64,000 nucleotides of DNA, taken from Ruminococcus_G sp050944435 (GTDB taxonomy: Bacteria > Bacillota > Clostridia > Lachnospirales > Lachnospiraceae). The stretch covers positions 23,588 to 87,587 of the forward strand of contig JBMNRB010000013.1 in NCBI GenBank assembly GCA_050944435.1. The letters are read 5' to 3'. Under the pieces are notes generated by a model that saw only the letters and a program-made list of their open reading frames with translations, searched no databases and was not told the origin of the DNA. This document shows, piece after piece, positions 1-9,175 of the stretch (positions within the stretch are counted from its first letter, which is position 1; the number at the start of each line of letters is the position of its first letter). Position numbers and translations under genes: made by a program.

Positions 1-73
1 AGCGCCGGGACAATCAGGGTGGAACCGCGCGTAGAGTCGTCCCTGTCTGCAAAAGCAGACGGGACGGCTTTTT
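1..73 (+). promoter_or_regulatory. T-box leader (3' part) with terminator, upstream of thrS
   Basis: The conserved T-box core AGGGTGGAACCGCG lies at 16-29. A strong intrinsic terminator follows: left arm about 35-50, loop AAAA at 51-54, right arm 55-69, then five T (69-73). This is the 3' half of a tRNA-sensing T-box riboswitch; the specifier stem I lies outside the window. By position it should sense uncharged tRNA-Thr and let RNA polymerase read through into thrS when threonine is short. Confidence 0.9.
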
Positions 74-166
74 CATTTCAGTATGAATTAATCCGGAAGT
101 TTTTATCTTTTGCAGACAATAGATAAACGTGTAGATTTAATCGTTGAAAAAGGAGAGAGTAAAAAG

Positions 167-2131
167 ATGAAAATTACATTAAAAGACGGTTCGGTAAAAG
201 AATATCAGCAGCCTATGTCTGTGTATGATATCGCAAAAGATATCAGTGAGGGTCTGGCGAGAGCGGCCACAGCCGGCGAGGTGAACGGTCAGGTGGTGGA
301 TCTGCGTACTGTTGTGGAAAGAGACAGTGAAGTGAATATTTTGACGGCCAATGATAAAGAAGGTCTGGCTGCTCTGCGGCATACTGCCTCCCATGTTCTG
401 GCGGAAGCGGTAAAGCGGCTGTATCCGGAGGCAAAGCTGGCCATCGGTCCTTCCATTGATACCGGATTTTACTATGATTTCGACTGCCAGTCTTTTACCA
501 GGGAAGATTTGGATGAAATTGAAAAGGAAATGAAAAAGGTGATCAAAGAAGGCGCCGAGATTAAACGGTATACTCTTCCCAGGGAAGAAGCCATCGCTTT
601 TATGAAAGAAAAAGAGGAGCCCTATAAAGTAGAACTGATCGAGGATCTGCCGGAAGATGCAGAGATTTCTTTCTATTCTCAGGGTGATTTCGTGGATCTG
701 TGCGCAGGTCCTCACCTGATGTCCACAAAAGGAATTAAGGCTTTTAAGTTGATTTCTTCTTCGGGAGCCTACTGGAGAGGAAGCGAAAAGAACAAGATGC
801 TGACCCGTATCTATGGTACGGCTTACGCTAAAAAGGATGAGCTGAAAGCCCATATGGAACGTCTGGAAGAGGCGAAGAAAAGAGATCATAACAAACTGGG
901 ACGTGAGATGGAGCTGTTTACCACGGTGGATGTGATTGGTCAGGGCCTGCCGCTGATTATGCCTAAAGGAGTGACCATCATCCAGACGCTGCAGCGCTGG
1001 ATTGAGGATGAAGAAGAAAAACGGGGTTATATTCGGACAAAAACGCCGCTGATGGCGAAAAAAGATTTGTATGTGATTTCTGATCACTGGAATCATTATA
1101 AAGAAGGCATGTTTGTTTTAGGAGATGAGGAGAAAGACGATGAAGTCTTTGCCCTTCGTCCCATGACCTGTCCTTTCCAGTATTACGTTTACAAAGCTTC
1201 TCAGCACAGTTACCGGGAGCTGCCCCTGCGTTACGGGGAGACTTCTACATTATTCAGAAATGAAGATTCCGGTGAAATGCACGGGCTTACCCGTGTTCGC
1301 CAATTCACCATTTCCGAGGGGCATTTGATTCTTCGTCCCGATCAGGTGGAAGAGGAATTTAAAGGATGTGTGGATCTGGCGAAATACTGTATGACCACCC
1401 TGGGACTTCAGGATGATGTGACTTATCGTCTGTCTTTGTGGGATCCCAAGAACCAGGAGAAATATCTGGGAACAGAGGAGATGTGGAACGAAGTACAGGA
1501 CACCATGCGCCAGATTCTCAATGACATCGGTCTTGAATATACGGAAGAGGAAGGAGAGGCTGCCTTCTACGGACCAAAACTGGATATTCAGGCAAGAAAC
1601 GTGTACGGCAAAGAAGATACCATGATCACTATCCAGTTGGATATGTTCCTGGCGGAGAGATTTGATATGACTTATATTGACAGCAACGGGGAGAAAAAGC
1701 GGCCTTATATCATCCATCGTACTTCCATGGGCTGTTACGAGCGTACCCTGGCCTGGTTGATTGAAAAATATGCCGGACTGTTTCCCACCTGGCTTTGTCC
1801 GGAACAGGTACGCGTTCTTCCCATTTCTGAAAAATATCAGGAATATGCGGCAAAAGTAGAGGCGAAGCTGAAAGAAAACGGCATCCGCTGCAGTACGGAC
1901 AACAGAAGCGAAAAGATCGGATATAAAATCCGGGAAGCCCGTATGGAAAAGGTTCCGTACATGTTGGTGGTGGGAGCCAAAGAAGAGGAAGAAGGCGTAG
2001 TTTCTGTACGCAGCCGTTATCTGGGAGATGAAGGACAGAAATCTCTGGATACCTTTATCGACGATATCTGCCGGGAAATCCGCACAAAAGAAATTCGCAA
2101 AATCGAAGTTGAAAATAAAGGGGATAAATAA
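167..2131 (+). CDS. thrS: Threonine--tRNA ligase
   Basis: Class II synthetase that charges tRNA-Thr in the cytoplasm. The 654 residues are close to the usual length of about 640. An N-terminal TGS domain (about residues 1-60) is followed by the editing domain with HTASH (H72, H76) and CAGPHL, the catalytic core with MTCPFQYY, and a C-terminal anticodon-binding domain. The reading frame is open back to a TTG at 110, but ATG 167 follows AAGGAGAG by a normal distance and starts at the expected TGS sequence MKITLKDG. Controlled by the T-box just upstream. Confidence 0.97.
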   Translation: MKITLKDGSVKEYQQPMSVYDIAKDISEGLARAATAGEVNGQVVDLRTVVERDSEVNILTANDKEGLAALRHTASHVLAEAVKRLYPEAKLAIGPSIDTGFYYDFDCQSFTREDLDEIEKEMKKVIKEGAEIKRYTLPREEAIAFMKEKEEPYKVELIEDLPEDAEISFYSQGDFVDLCAGPHLMSTKGIKAFKLISSSGAYWRGSEKNKMLTRIYGTAYAKKDELKAHMERLEEAKKRDHNKLGREMELFTTVDVIGQGLPLIMPKGVTIIQTLQRWIEDEEEKRGYIRTKTPLMAKKDLYVISDHWNHYKEGMFVLGDEEKDDEVFALRPMTCPFQYYVYKASQHSYRELPLRYGETSTLFRNEDSGEMHGLTRVRQFTISEGHLILRPDQVEEEFKGCVDLAKYCMTTLGLQDDVTYRLSLWDPKNQEKYLGTEEMWNEVQDTMRQILNDIGLEYTEEEGEAAFYGPKLDIQARNVYGKEDTMITIQLDMFLAERFDMTYIDSNGEKKRPYIIHRTSMGCYERTLAWLIEKYAGLFPTWLCPEQVRVLPISEKYQEYAAKVEAKLKENGIRCSTDNRSEKIGYKIREARMEKVPYMLVVGAKEEEEGVVSVRSRYLGDEGQKSLDTFIDDICREIRTKEIRKIEVENKGDK

Positions 2132-2147
2132 ATAAAAAACTGCACAT

Positions 2148-2174
2148 ACTACTCCAAAATGAAAAGGAGGTAGT
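2148..2174 (+). promoter_or_regulatory. Hairpin covering the Shine-Dalgarno of the DUF1540 gene
   Basis: ACTACTCC at 2148-2155 can pair with GGAGGTAGT at 2166-2174, with one bulged base and a loop AAAATGAAAA. The right arm contains the GGAGG ribosome-binding site of the gene starting at 2179. The pairing is seen in the sequence; control of translation by it is inference. Confidence 0.4.
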
Positions 2175-2178
2175 GTGT

Positions 2179-2505
2179 ATGCCAGCATTAACATGTGCAG
2201 CAACCACGTGTATTTACAACAAAGACGAACTCTGTTCCAAAGGAGATATCAAGGTGGGAGGCGAGGATGCGCGTAATTCCGACGATACATTCTGCGCCAG
2301 CTTTGTGGAACGGGGCAAAAGTTCCGTGACCAACAGTACGTCTGATGGATGCGGATGTTCTACGATCAATATCTGCTGCGAGGCGTGTACCTGCAAATAT
2401 AATCAGGATGAGGCATGTACGGCCAGTCAGATCGGCATTGAAGGAAACGATGCATGCGACTGCACCCAGACAGAATGCGCAAGCTTCTGCTGCAGAAACT
2501 GTTAA
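2179..2505 (+). CDS. DUF1540 cysteine-rich protein, two repeats
   Basis: A 108-residue cytoplasmic protein built of two related Cys-rich halves. Each carries a C-x(4-5)-C-x-Y-N-x-D-E/L-x-C pattern followed by a CASF motif, as in DUF1540 proteins of clostridia. Cysteine spacing suggests metal binding, which is inference; no biochemical role is established. ATG 2179 is chosen because AAGGAGG (2164-2170) sits 8 bases upstream; a GTG at 2173 is too close. It lies 47 bases after thrS with no terminator between and may be co-transcribed. Confidence 0.85.
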   Translation: MPALTCAATTCIYNKDELCSKGDIKVGGEDARNSDDTFCASFVERGKSSVTNSTSDGCGCSTINICCEACTCKYNQDEACTASQIGIEGNDACDCTQTECASFCCRNC

Positions 2506-2528
2506 AAGAGAAAGAAAATTTTTAAAAG

Positions 2529-2580
2529 AGACAGTCATTGGAAAGATTGTGATTTCAATCTTCCAAGGGCTGTCTTTTTG
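2529..2580 (+). terminator. Intrinsic terminator after the DUF1540 gene
   Basis: Long hairpin: AGACAG (2529-2534) and GGAAAGATTG pair with CAATCTTCC and CTGTCT (2570-2575), followed by a T tract. It closes the thrS-DUF1540 unit. Confidence 0.85.
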
Positions 2581-2630
2581 TTTTATTTTAAAAAGTAAAA
2601 ATTAATAAAAATATTTAATGGTAATTGTAT

Positions 2631-2640
2631 AAAACGTTTA
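2631..2640. promoter_or_regulatory. Probable LacI-family operator AAAACGTTTA (sugar operon)
   Basis: AAAACGTTTA contains the 8-base palindrome AAACGTTT with a central CpG, the usual core of LacI-family operators. The same 10-mer occurs at 9176-9185 before the lacI-type gene. It lies about 26 bases upstream of the predicted -35 of the sugar ABC operon. The identity of the two sites is seen directly; binding by the local regulator is inference. Confidence 0.55.
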
Positions 2641-2665
2641 AATGTAAAAAATGACGAAAAATCTA

Positions 2666-2693
2666 TTGACTTCTGAAAAAAACTCAGTAAAAT
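2666..2693 (+). promoter_or_regulatory. Predicted sigma-A promoter of the sugar ABC operon
   Basis: TTGACT (2666-2671), 16-base spacer, TAAAAT (2688-2693) in a very AT-rich region without open frames. Confidence 0.6.
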
Positions 2694-2776
2694 TAAATAT
2701 AACATAATAAAATATAAAACAAAGTAAAATATTAATTGATATAAATTAAAATAAATAAAACAAAGGAGGAAAGAGA

Positions 2777-4276
2777 GTGGACAATTATATTCAGATACGC
2801 GGTATATCCAAAAAGTTTTACGGGGTTTATGCGCTGAAAAATATCAGTTTTGATATTGCCAGAGGCAGCGTACATGCCATTATGGGGGAAAACGGCGCGG
2901 GAAAAAGTACGTTGATGAAGATTTTGGGCGGCGTGTATCAGGCGGATGAGGGAAACATTGTCATCGACGGAGCAGAGCGGAAAATCCGCAGTGTCCAGGA
3001 TTCGGCCAGATGCGGCATCAGCGTTATTTATCAGGAGTTCAATCTGATTCCGGAACTGACGGTGGCGGAAAATATTTTTATTTCGGATGTGCCAAAGAAA
3101 ACCTTTCTGGGAATTGTGGAAAAAAAGAAACGTTCGGAGCAGGCTAAAAAAGTTCTGAATATGCTGGAAATTCAGGTGGATCCCGATGAATATGTGAAAA
3201 ATTTGTCCGTGTCAGAAAAACAGATGGTGGAAATCGCCAAAGCTCTTTCCCAGAATGCACAGATTATCATTATGGACGAACCCACCGCCGCCCTGAATGA
3301 AGAGGAAGTGGAAAAACTGGAAGAAATTGTGGGACGGCTGAAAGATGAGGGGAAAACGATCTTGTATATCTCCCATCGGCTGAAAGAGGTATTTGATATG
3401 ACAGACACCGTTACTGTTTTAAGAAACGGCGAATACGTAGATACCAGACCCACTGCAGAACTGACGGAGGCAGAGGTGATCCGCCTGATGGTGGGGCATG
3501 ATGTGGATCAGCAGGTGATCCGTCCCAGTTATGCATCAGAGGAGATACTGCTGGAAGTTCAGGAGCTGACCTTGGAGCACGTATTTGAATCTGTGTCTTT
3601 TAAACTCCATAAGGGAGAAATTCTGGGAATGGCCGGGCTGATGGGCTGCGGAAGGGAAGAGGTTCTGTCTGCCATATACGGTCTGTTTGGTTTTGACAGC
3701 GGAAAGGTGCTGCTGGAAGGAAAAGAAGTTCATTTCAAAAATCCCAGGGAAGCCATTGAACACGGAATCTGTTTTCTGACCGACGACAGAAAGGATGCGG
3801 GTATCTTTCCGCAGATGTCGGTAGAGGAAAATATCACTATCATGTCCATACGCCATCTGAAGAAAAAATGGGGATTCTATATCAGCCCCAAGGACGAGGC
3901 GAAACAGTTGGAGAAAATGAAAACATTTATGAATATCAAATATGCGAAACCGGAACAGAAGATTTCTTATTTAAGCGGAGGAAATCAGCAGAAAGTGCTG
4001 TTGGGAAGGGATTTGCTTCTGGACAATAAAATATTTATTATGCTGGAACCCACCAGGGGAATCGATGTGGGCGCCAGAGAGGAAATATACGGACTGCTCT
4101 ATCAGTTGGCCAAAGAGGGGATGGGAATTATCGCTGTATTTTCCGATATGAATGAGTTGATCCGTGTATGCGACCGGGCGGTGGTATTCAGCGACGGGAG
4201 AATCACCGGAAGCCTGTCAAAAGAAGAATTTAACAAAGAGAAAATATTGACCTATGCAGCGGGAAAGGGGGCGTAA
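2777..4276 (+). CDS. Sugar ABC transporter ATP-binding protein (RbsA/MglA type)
   Basis: A 499-residue protein with two ABC domains, the normal size for the CUT2 class. Domain 1 has Walker A GENGAGKS (37-44), signature LSVSEKQM and Walker B IIMDEPTAAL. Domain 2 has the degenerate Walker A GLMGCGRE, signature LSGGNQQK and MLEPTRGIDVG, as is usual in the family. It starts at GTG 2777, seven bases after AAAGGAGG. It powers uptake of a monosaccharide or polyol with the next three genes; the substrate cannot be read from sequence. Confidence 0.93.
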   Translation: MDNYIQIRGISKKFYGVYALKNISFDIARGSVHAIMGENGAGKSTLMKILGGVYQADEGNIVIDGAERKIRSVQDSARCGISVIYQEFNLIPELTVAENIFISDVPKKTFLGIVEKKKRSEQAKKVLNMLEIQVDPDEYVKNLSVSEKQMVEIAKALSQNAQIIIMDEPTAALNEEEVEKLEEIVGRLKDEGKTILYISHRLKEVFDMTDTVTVLRNGEYVDTRPTAELTEAEVIRLMVGHDVDQQVIRPSYASEEILLEVQELTLEHVFESVSFKLHKGEILGMAGLMGCGREEVLSAIYGLFGFDSGKVLLEGKEVHFKNPREAIEHGICFLTDDRKDAGIFPQMSVEENITIMSIRHLKKKWGFYISPKDEAKQLEKMKTFMNIKYAKPEQKISYLSGGNQQKVLLGRDLLLDNKIFIMLEPTRGIDVGAREEIYGLLYQLAKEGMGIIAVFSDMNELIRVCDRAVVFSDGRITGSLSKEEFNKEKILTYAAGKGA

Positions 4277-4282
4277 ATAGCG

Positions 4283-5245
4283 ATGAAAAAGAAACTGTCC
4301 AGTCAGAGTGAAAATATCAGCCTGGCCGCTGTCGTTGTCCTGCTGTTTATCATCTTTTCCATCTTGCAGCCCAACATGATGACGGTCTTCAACATTAAAA
4401 ATATTCTGGTTCAGGTTTCCCTGACGGCCATAGCAGCGGCGGGGATGACTTTTGCCTATACAGCGGGCGTTTTTGATATGTCCGTGGGATCCATTCTGGC
4501 GCTGGTCAGCGTGGTAGTGGCAAAGGTGGCCACCACGGCGGGGGTATTTCCGGCGATTGTGGCGGCTTTTGTCATTGCGGTGATTGTGGGAGTCGTAAAC
4601 GGCCTGATTGTGACAAAACTGGGGATACAGGCCTTTGCCGCCACCCTTGTTACCATGATTCTGATTCGCGGCATCGCCGTACTGATGGCAGACGGGGCGG
4701 ATGTGCCGCTGTATTCCGTAAACGCCATCAAATTTATCTCATCGGGAACGATTCTTGGCATTCCTTTTCCCATTCTTCTGACTGTGCTGATCTATGCCGT
4801 CTCTTATTTTCTGTATTATAAAACGGCGTTTGGAATGAAAATCAGAAGCGTGGGATCCAACGGGGACGCTTCCAGAATTTCCGGTATCCGGACAGAGCGT
4901 ATGGTTCTGGCGGCTTTTGTGATGACCGCGGTCACAGCCGTTTTCTCCAGCCTGATCAAGACGGCCCAGGTGATGTTTGGAAAAGCCACCATCGGAGAAG
5001 ATTTTGCCCTGGATGTGATGACTACAGTAATTCTGGGAGGAACCGTGATTACGGGAGGAAAAGGAAATCTGACAGGAACGCTGATCGCCTCTGTTCTGAT
5101 TGCAGTGATAAAAAACGGACTGAATATCAACAATGTAAATTCGTATTACCAACAGTTGGCCATTGGCTTGATTTTGATTTTTGCGCTGGTGTTTAACGGA
5201 ATGAAATCAATGAAAAATGCGCGGCAGATCAGACGGGAGGGGTGA
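4283..5245 (+). CDS. Sugar ABC transporter permease 1 (RbsC/XylH type)
   Basis: A 320-residue multi-spanning membrane protein of the BPD_transp_2 family. Hydrophobic segments run throughout, with family motifs GMTFAYTAGVFDMSVGS near residue 55 and VILGGTVITGGKGN near residue 250. It starts six bases after the ATPase gene. Together with the second permease it probably forms a heterodimeric channel, as in LsrC/LsrD or YtfT/YjfF systems. Confidence 0.92.
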   Translation: MKKKLSSQSENISLAAVVVLLFIIFSILQPNMMTVFNIKNILVQVSLTAIAAAGMTFAYTAGVFDMSVGSILALVSVVVAKVATTAGVFPAIVAAFVIAVIVGVVNGLIVTKLGIQAFAATLVTMILIRGIAVLMADGADVPLYSVNAIKFISSGTILGIPFPILLTVLIYAVSYFLYYKTAFGMKIRSVGSNGDASRISGIRTERMVLAAFVMTAVTAVFSSLIKTAQVMFGKATIGEDFALDVMTTVILGGTVITGGKGNLTGTLIASVLIAVIKNGLNINNVNSYYQQLAIGLILIFALVFNGMKSMKNARQIRREG

Positions 5246-5249
5246 AAAA

Positions 5250-6218
5250 ATGAAAAAAATCAACATTGGAAGACATATTGTAATACTTATTCTTCTTGTA
5301 TTGTGGGGAATTATGTTTATTCTCAATGACAGCTTCCGCACCGGAGCCAATCTGGGAAGTATTTTGAGGGAAGCCTCCTCCACCGGAATCGCCGCGCTGG
5401 GTATGACCTTTATCATCATTATGGGAGATTTCGATCTGTCCATTGGTTCCATGCTGGCGCTGATCGGAATGGTGATGGCATTTTGCATGGAAAGCATGGG
5501 ACTGCTTCCGGCGCTCATCATAGGATGTGCCGTTGGCCTTGTCTGCGGGCTGATCAATGGAATTATTATTTCTTATTTTCACGTTCCGGCTTTTATTACC
5601 ACTCTTGGAACATATTACAGCTTTCGGGCTCTGGCCTATATATTAAACGATGCCAACACGATCATCTGTACAGATACGGCTTTTCTGAAGATGGGAACGG
5701 GCAGCGTGCTGGGGATTCCCATTCCTTTTGTGATCTTTCTTGTTCTGGCGGCAGTGGGAGCCCTGGTGCTGAACCGTACCACCTACGGCCGGCAGGTGCG
5801 GGCTCTGGGAAATTCGGAAAAAGCCTGCCGGATCAGCGGCATCGATACGAAAAAAGTAAAGTGTATTGCCTTTATACTAATGGGGTTCTGCACGGCGGTT
5901 TCTTCCGTTATTGTGACGGCCAGACAGGCCTGTGCCAGTCCTGATGTGGCGGCAAATTTTCACTTTGATGCGATCACCATGGTTGTTCTGGGGGGAACGA
6001 AAATGACCGGAGGGGAGGGAAGCATTATTAATACGGTGATTGCCGCTGTGCTGTATGCCAGCGTGTCAAACTGTCTGAATCTGTATCATGTGGACGCCCA
6101 GTGGCAGAGAGTCTGTATGGGATTGATTCTTCTGGCGGCATTTTCTTTTGACTTCATCCAGAAGCATATGAGCAAATTCAGGGAGAGTTCTCAGAAAAAA
6201 GCGGTACAAAGTATATAA
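5250..6218 (+). CDS. Sugar ABC transporter permease 2 (RbsC type)
   Basis: A 322-residue paralogue of the preceding permease, with GMTFIIIMGDFDLSIGS and VVLGGTKMTGGEGS at equivalent places. ATG 5250 is chosen because GGGAGGGG sits just upstream; the frame is open back to 5217, inside the previous gene. Two separate permease genes rather than one point to a heterodimeric transporter. Confidence 0.92.
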   Translation: MKKINIGRHIVILILLVLWGIMFILNDSFRTGANLGSILREASSTGIAALGMTFIIIMGDFDLSIGSMLALIGMVMAFCMESMGLLPALIIGCAVGLVCGLINGIIISYFHVPAFITTLGTYYSFRALAYILNDANTIICTDTAFLKMGTGSVLGIPIPFVIFLVLAAVGALVLNRTTYGRQVRALGNSEKACRISGIDTKKVKCIAFILMGFCTAVSSVIVTARQACASPDVAANFHFDAITMVVLGGTKMTGGEGSIINTVIAAVLYASVSNCLNLYHVDAQWQRVCMGLILLAAFSFDFIQKHMSKFRESSQKKAVQSI

Positions 6219-6234
6219 GAAAAGGAGAAGGTGT

Positions 6235-7263
6235 ATGAAAAACTTAAAAAAATTATTGGCGGTTGTCTTAATGATGGTGATGGCGGTTCAGATTATGGCC
6301 TGCAGTTCCCAGGAAGGAGAAGCTCAGGAGGAAAGTGCAGAAGCTTCCCCAGAGGAAAGCGGCGGAGAGGAAGATTCCGGCGCATCTTCCGGTGAATCCA
6401 AAGGAGTGATTGCCTATTCCTGTTATAATATGAGCTGGGAATATTACGTTACCCTGGCTCGGGGAGTAAAAGAAGCAGCGGAAGCGGCCGGCTACGAATA
6501 TGTGGAGCACGACCAGCAGAGCGACCAGAGTCTGATGATCCAGGGATGTACTGATCTTTTGAATCAGGATATTGCCTGCCTGGTACTGACGCCCTGTAAG
6601 CCGGAGGCAGCGGCCAGCATTTATGAATTGGCGGCGGAAAAAGATATTCCCGTTGTCCTGGCAGATATCAGCACAGAAGCTTCCGGATATCTGGCCTGCC
6701 TGAAATCAGATAATTATGACGGAGGAGTTCTGGCAGGAAATTATGTTCTGGACAATCTGACGGACGCCCAGTCAAAGAAAGCGGCGATGATTACCGTGGA
6801 TCCTTCCAATACTAATATTGTCAGAAGCGACGGATTTAAGGATACTGTAGAAGAAGGGGGCTGGACTGTAGCGGCGGAGCTTTCCGGACAGTCAGAACCA
6901 GACATTGCCTATTCCTGCATGCAGGACATCATTACCGCCAACCCGGATGTGGAAGTAGTATTCTGCAGTAACGATCCCATGGCAATATCCGCTTCTCAGG
7001 CAATCGCGGACGCCGGCCTGACTCCGGGAGAGGATGTTAAAGTAATCGGCTATGACGCCCAGTCCAATGTATTTGAACCTATCGAACAGGGTACGGTGCT
7101 GGGAACGGTTGCCCAGGATCCCTACGGAATGGGTTCAGGAGCAGTGGAATGCTTCCTTAAAAATTTAAACGGGGAAGAACTGACTTTTGATGATGAAGAG
7201 ACAAAGACAATTTATACCGATCAGTGGATCATAGACGCATCCAACGTTGCGGAATATAAGTGA
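6235..7263 (+). CDS. Sugar-binding lipoprotein of the ABC transporter
   Basis: A 342-residue extracytoplasmic substrate-binding protein of the periplasmic-binding-protein type I fold (Peripla_BP_4). A lipoprotein signal ends in the lipobox VQIMAC with Cys23 as lipidation site, followed by an acidic Ser/Glu/Gly linker to about residue 55. The mature domain starts at KGVIAYSCYNMSW and has the expected CSNDPMAISASQAI and VIGYDAQ segments. AAAGGAGAAGG precedes the ATG. Confidence 0.92.
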   Translation: MKNLKKLLAVVLMMVMAVQIMACSSQEGEAQEESAEASPEESGGEEDSGASSGESKGVIAYSCYNMSWEYYVTLARGVKEAAEAAGYEYVEHDQQSDQSLMIQGCTDLLNQDIACLVLTPCKPEAAASIYELAAEKDIPVVLADISTEASGYLACLKSDNYDGGVLAGNYVLDNLTDAQSKKAAMITVDPSNTNIVRSDGFKDTVEEGGWTVAAELSGQSEPDIAYSCMQDIITANPDVEVVFCSNDPMAISASQAIADAGLTPGEDVKVIGYDAQSNVFEPIEQGTVLGTVAQDPYGMGSGAVECFLKNLNGEELTFDDEETKTIYTDQWIIDASNVAEYK

Positions 7264-7264
7264 A

Positions 7265-8089
7265 ATGGAAAAATTTAAAATAGGAATCTGCATGTGGGGA
7301 TTTCCAGAAGAGGGCGCCGAAGCCTTGCGGGCCGCGTCGCAGGTTGGACTTAAAGGAGCGGAAATCAGTCTGGGATCCTTTGAAGAGGGTTATCCTCTGT
7401 CCAATGACAGTCTTCAGCGGGAATATAAAAAAGCCGGCAAGGATTATGGGATAGAACTGGTTTCTCTGTCTGTAGAACATTTAAATCAATATGGGCTGTC
7501 TAATTCTATGAACAGCCGCAGGGGAAAGATTGCTTTGGAAGGAAGCATAATCGGGCTGGAAGCGGCCGCACAGATGGGGATAGGCGTGGTTCAGCTTCCC
7601 AGCTTCCATAACGGAGCCATCCGGACAGAGGAGGATTTTGAACATACCTGTGAAAAAATCGCCATCCTCTGTGAAAAAGCCCGGGAGTACGGCCTTATTG
7701 TGGCTTCGGAGAATGTACTGTCGGTAAAAGACAGCAAGAGAATGATACAAAAAGTTGGCTGTGAGAATTTCAAGCTGATGTTTGACACCCAGAATTATTT
7801 TCTGGATCACGGGGCGGATACGGCTGAAGTGTTTAAAAAACTGTATCCATACGTAGTACAGATCCATCTGAAGGATGGATATAACGGAAAAATCAGCAGC
7901 GCTCTGCTGGGCAGGGGAGAGACACATTTCCTCCAGACTGCCCAGGCGATCCGGGAGAAGGCCTGCACGCCCTGGCTGCTGCTGGAGAACTATTATGATC
8001 GGCCGCCCTTAAATCAGCTGTGCGTGGAGCCCATGGAGCTGGTACAGGCCGATGTGAAAACAGTAAAAACAGTATTCGAGATGGAATAA
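7265..8089 (+). CDS. Sugar phosphate isomerase/epimerase, TIM barrel (AP_endonuc_2)
   Basis: A 274-residue xylose-isomerase-like TIM barrel. Likely metal ligands are in ASENV (Glu), FDTQN (Asp), QIHLKDG (His) and LLLENYYD (Glu). It probably isomerises or epimerises the imported carbohydrate or its oxidised product; the exact substrate is unknown. ATG 7265 overlaps the stop region of the binding-protein gene and has no clear Shine-Dalgarno, so translational coupling is likely. Confidence 0.85.
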   Translation: MEKFKIGICMWGFPEEGAEALRAASQVGLKGAEISLGSFEEGYPLSNDSLQREYKKAGKDYGIELVSLSVEHLNQYGLSNSMNSRRGKIALEGSIIGLEAAAQMGIGVVQLPSFHNGAIRTEEDFEHTCEKIAILCEKAREYGLIVASENVLSVKDSKRMIQKVGCENFKLMFDTQNYFLDHGADTAEVFKKLYPYVVQIHLKDGYNGKISSALLGRGETHFLQTAQAIREKACTPWLLLENYYDRPPLNQLCVEPMELVQADVKTVKTVFEME

Positions 8090-8102
8090 GGAGGTGGCTG
8101 CT

Positions 8103-9140
8103 TTGGAGAAAATGTTGGCAGCGGTGTTTCAGGGAAACGGGATTTTGGAATTGGAAGAAAGGGAAATTCCGCCGATCGTTCATCCCACGGATGTACGGAT
8201 CAAAGTGACGGCGGCGGGCATCTGCGGAAGCGACCTGCACGTGCTGCATGTGCCGCCGGCCCAGTACGCAAAACCGGGGACGCCCATGGGTCATGAATTT
8301 TTCGGCGTGGTGGATGAAATCGGATCCCAGGTGACGCAGTATCGAATAGGGGACACGGTGGTGGTGGACAACATACAAAAATGTCATGTCTGTGAATACT
8401 GCAGGAACGGGATGGATAATCTTTGTCCCGATGCGGAAATTTACGGGCAGACGCTGCCAGGCGGTTTTGCTCAATATGCGGTTATTCCGGAAGCCCAGCT
8501 TCTGCCCATGCCTGCCGGCGTAAAGCCGGAGCTGGCCGCGCAGACGGAGCCCCTGGCCTGTGTGCTCAACGGCATGAAAAAAATAAATCCCGCGCCGGAG
8601 GAACGGGTGCTGCTGTATGGCGCAGGCCCCATAGGACTGACCTTTATCCGGGTATTAAAGCTGTATGGAGTGAAAAATCTGGCCGTATGTGAAATGGCGG
8701 AAGAAAGAAGAAACTGGGCGAAAAAATGCGGCGCGGATCTGGTGCTGGATCCTTCCGCCCAGGATGTGAAAAAAGTATTGATGGAAACATGGGGAGGCCT
8801 TTGTGATATCGTAATCGATGCCGTCGGAGCAGGCAGCATATTCGGCGAAGCGGTAAACCTTCTCATGGCGGGGGGAAAACTGCTGATTTTCGGTCAAAAC
8901 GCCAACGCCGTGTCCCAGGTGCCTCCGGCGGTGATCACCAGAAATGAACTGACGGTGATGGGTACCTACTGCGCTCATCACACATTTCCCACAGCCATCC
9001 GTCTGCTCCAGGATGAGCGGCTGGAGCTGGAGCGTATTGTCAGTCACAAACTGGAATTAAAGGATATTCTGGAAGGAATACAGCTTCTGAAAGAACAGAA
9101 AGCCTGCAGGGTTATTATTTATCCAAACGGTCTTCGATAG
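8103..9140 (+). CDS. Zinc-dependent medium-chain alcohol/polyol dehydrogenase
   Basis: A 345-residue MDR enzyme. Catalytic zinc ligands are Cys41 (ICGSDLH) and His64/Glu65 (MGHEF); the structural zinc site is C94-x2-C97-x2-C100-x7-C108; the NAD(P)-binding loop is YGAGPIGL near residue 160. It resembles sorbitol/threonine dehydrogenases and probably oxidises a polyol or sugar from the transporter. TTG 8103 is chosen because AAGGAGG (8088-8094) is 8 bases upstream; a GTG at 8094 overlaps that site and ATG 8112 is 17 bases away. Confidence 0.88.
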   Translation: MEKMLAAVFQGNGILELEEREIPPIVHPTDVRIKVTAAGICGSDLHVLHVPPAQYAKPGTPMGHEFFGVVDEIGSQVTQYRIGDTVVVDNIQKCHVCEYCRNGMDNLCPDAEIYGQTLPGGFAQYAVIPEAQLLPMPAGVKPELAAQTEPLACVLNGMKKINPAPEERVLLYGAGPIGLTFIRVLKLYGVKNLAVCEMAEERRNWAKKCGADLVLDPSAQDVKKVLMETWGGLCDIVIDAVGAGSIFGEAVNLLMAGGKLLIFGQNANAVSQVPPAVITRNELTVMGTYCAHHTFPTAIRLLQDERLELERIVSHKLELKDILEGIQLLKEQKACRVIIYPNGLR

Positions 9141-9175
9141 GAAATAAAGGGTGGGAAAGCTTGCATTTGGCAAAA

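Noticed and set aside
1250..2203. 317-codon minus-strand open frame opposite thrS
   Set aside because: Shadow of the thrS reading frame; Phe/His/Gln-rich composition and no ribosome site.
2345..2605. 86-codon frame across the DUF1540 gene and its terminator
   Set aside because: Out-of-frame shadow of the Cys-rich gene running through an intrinsic terminator.
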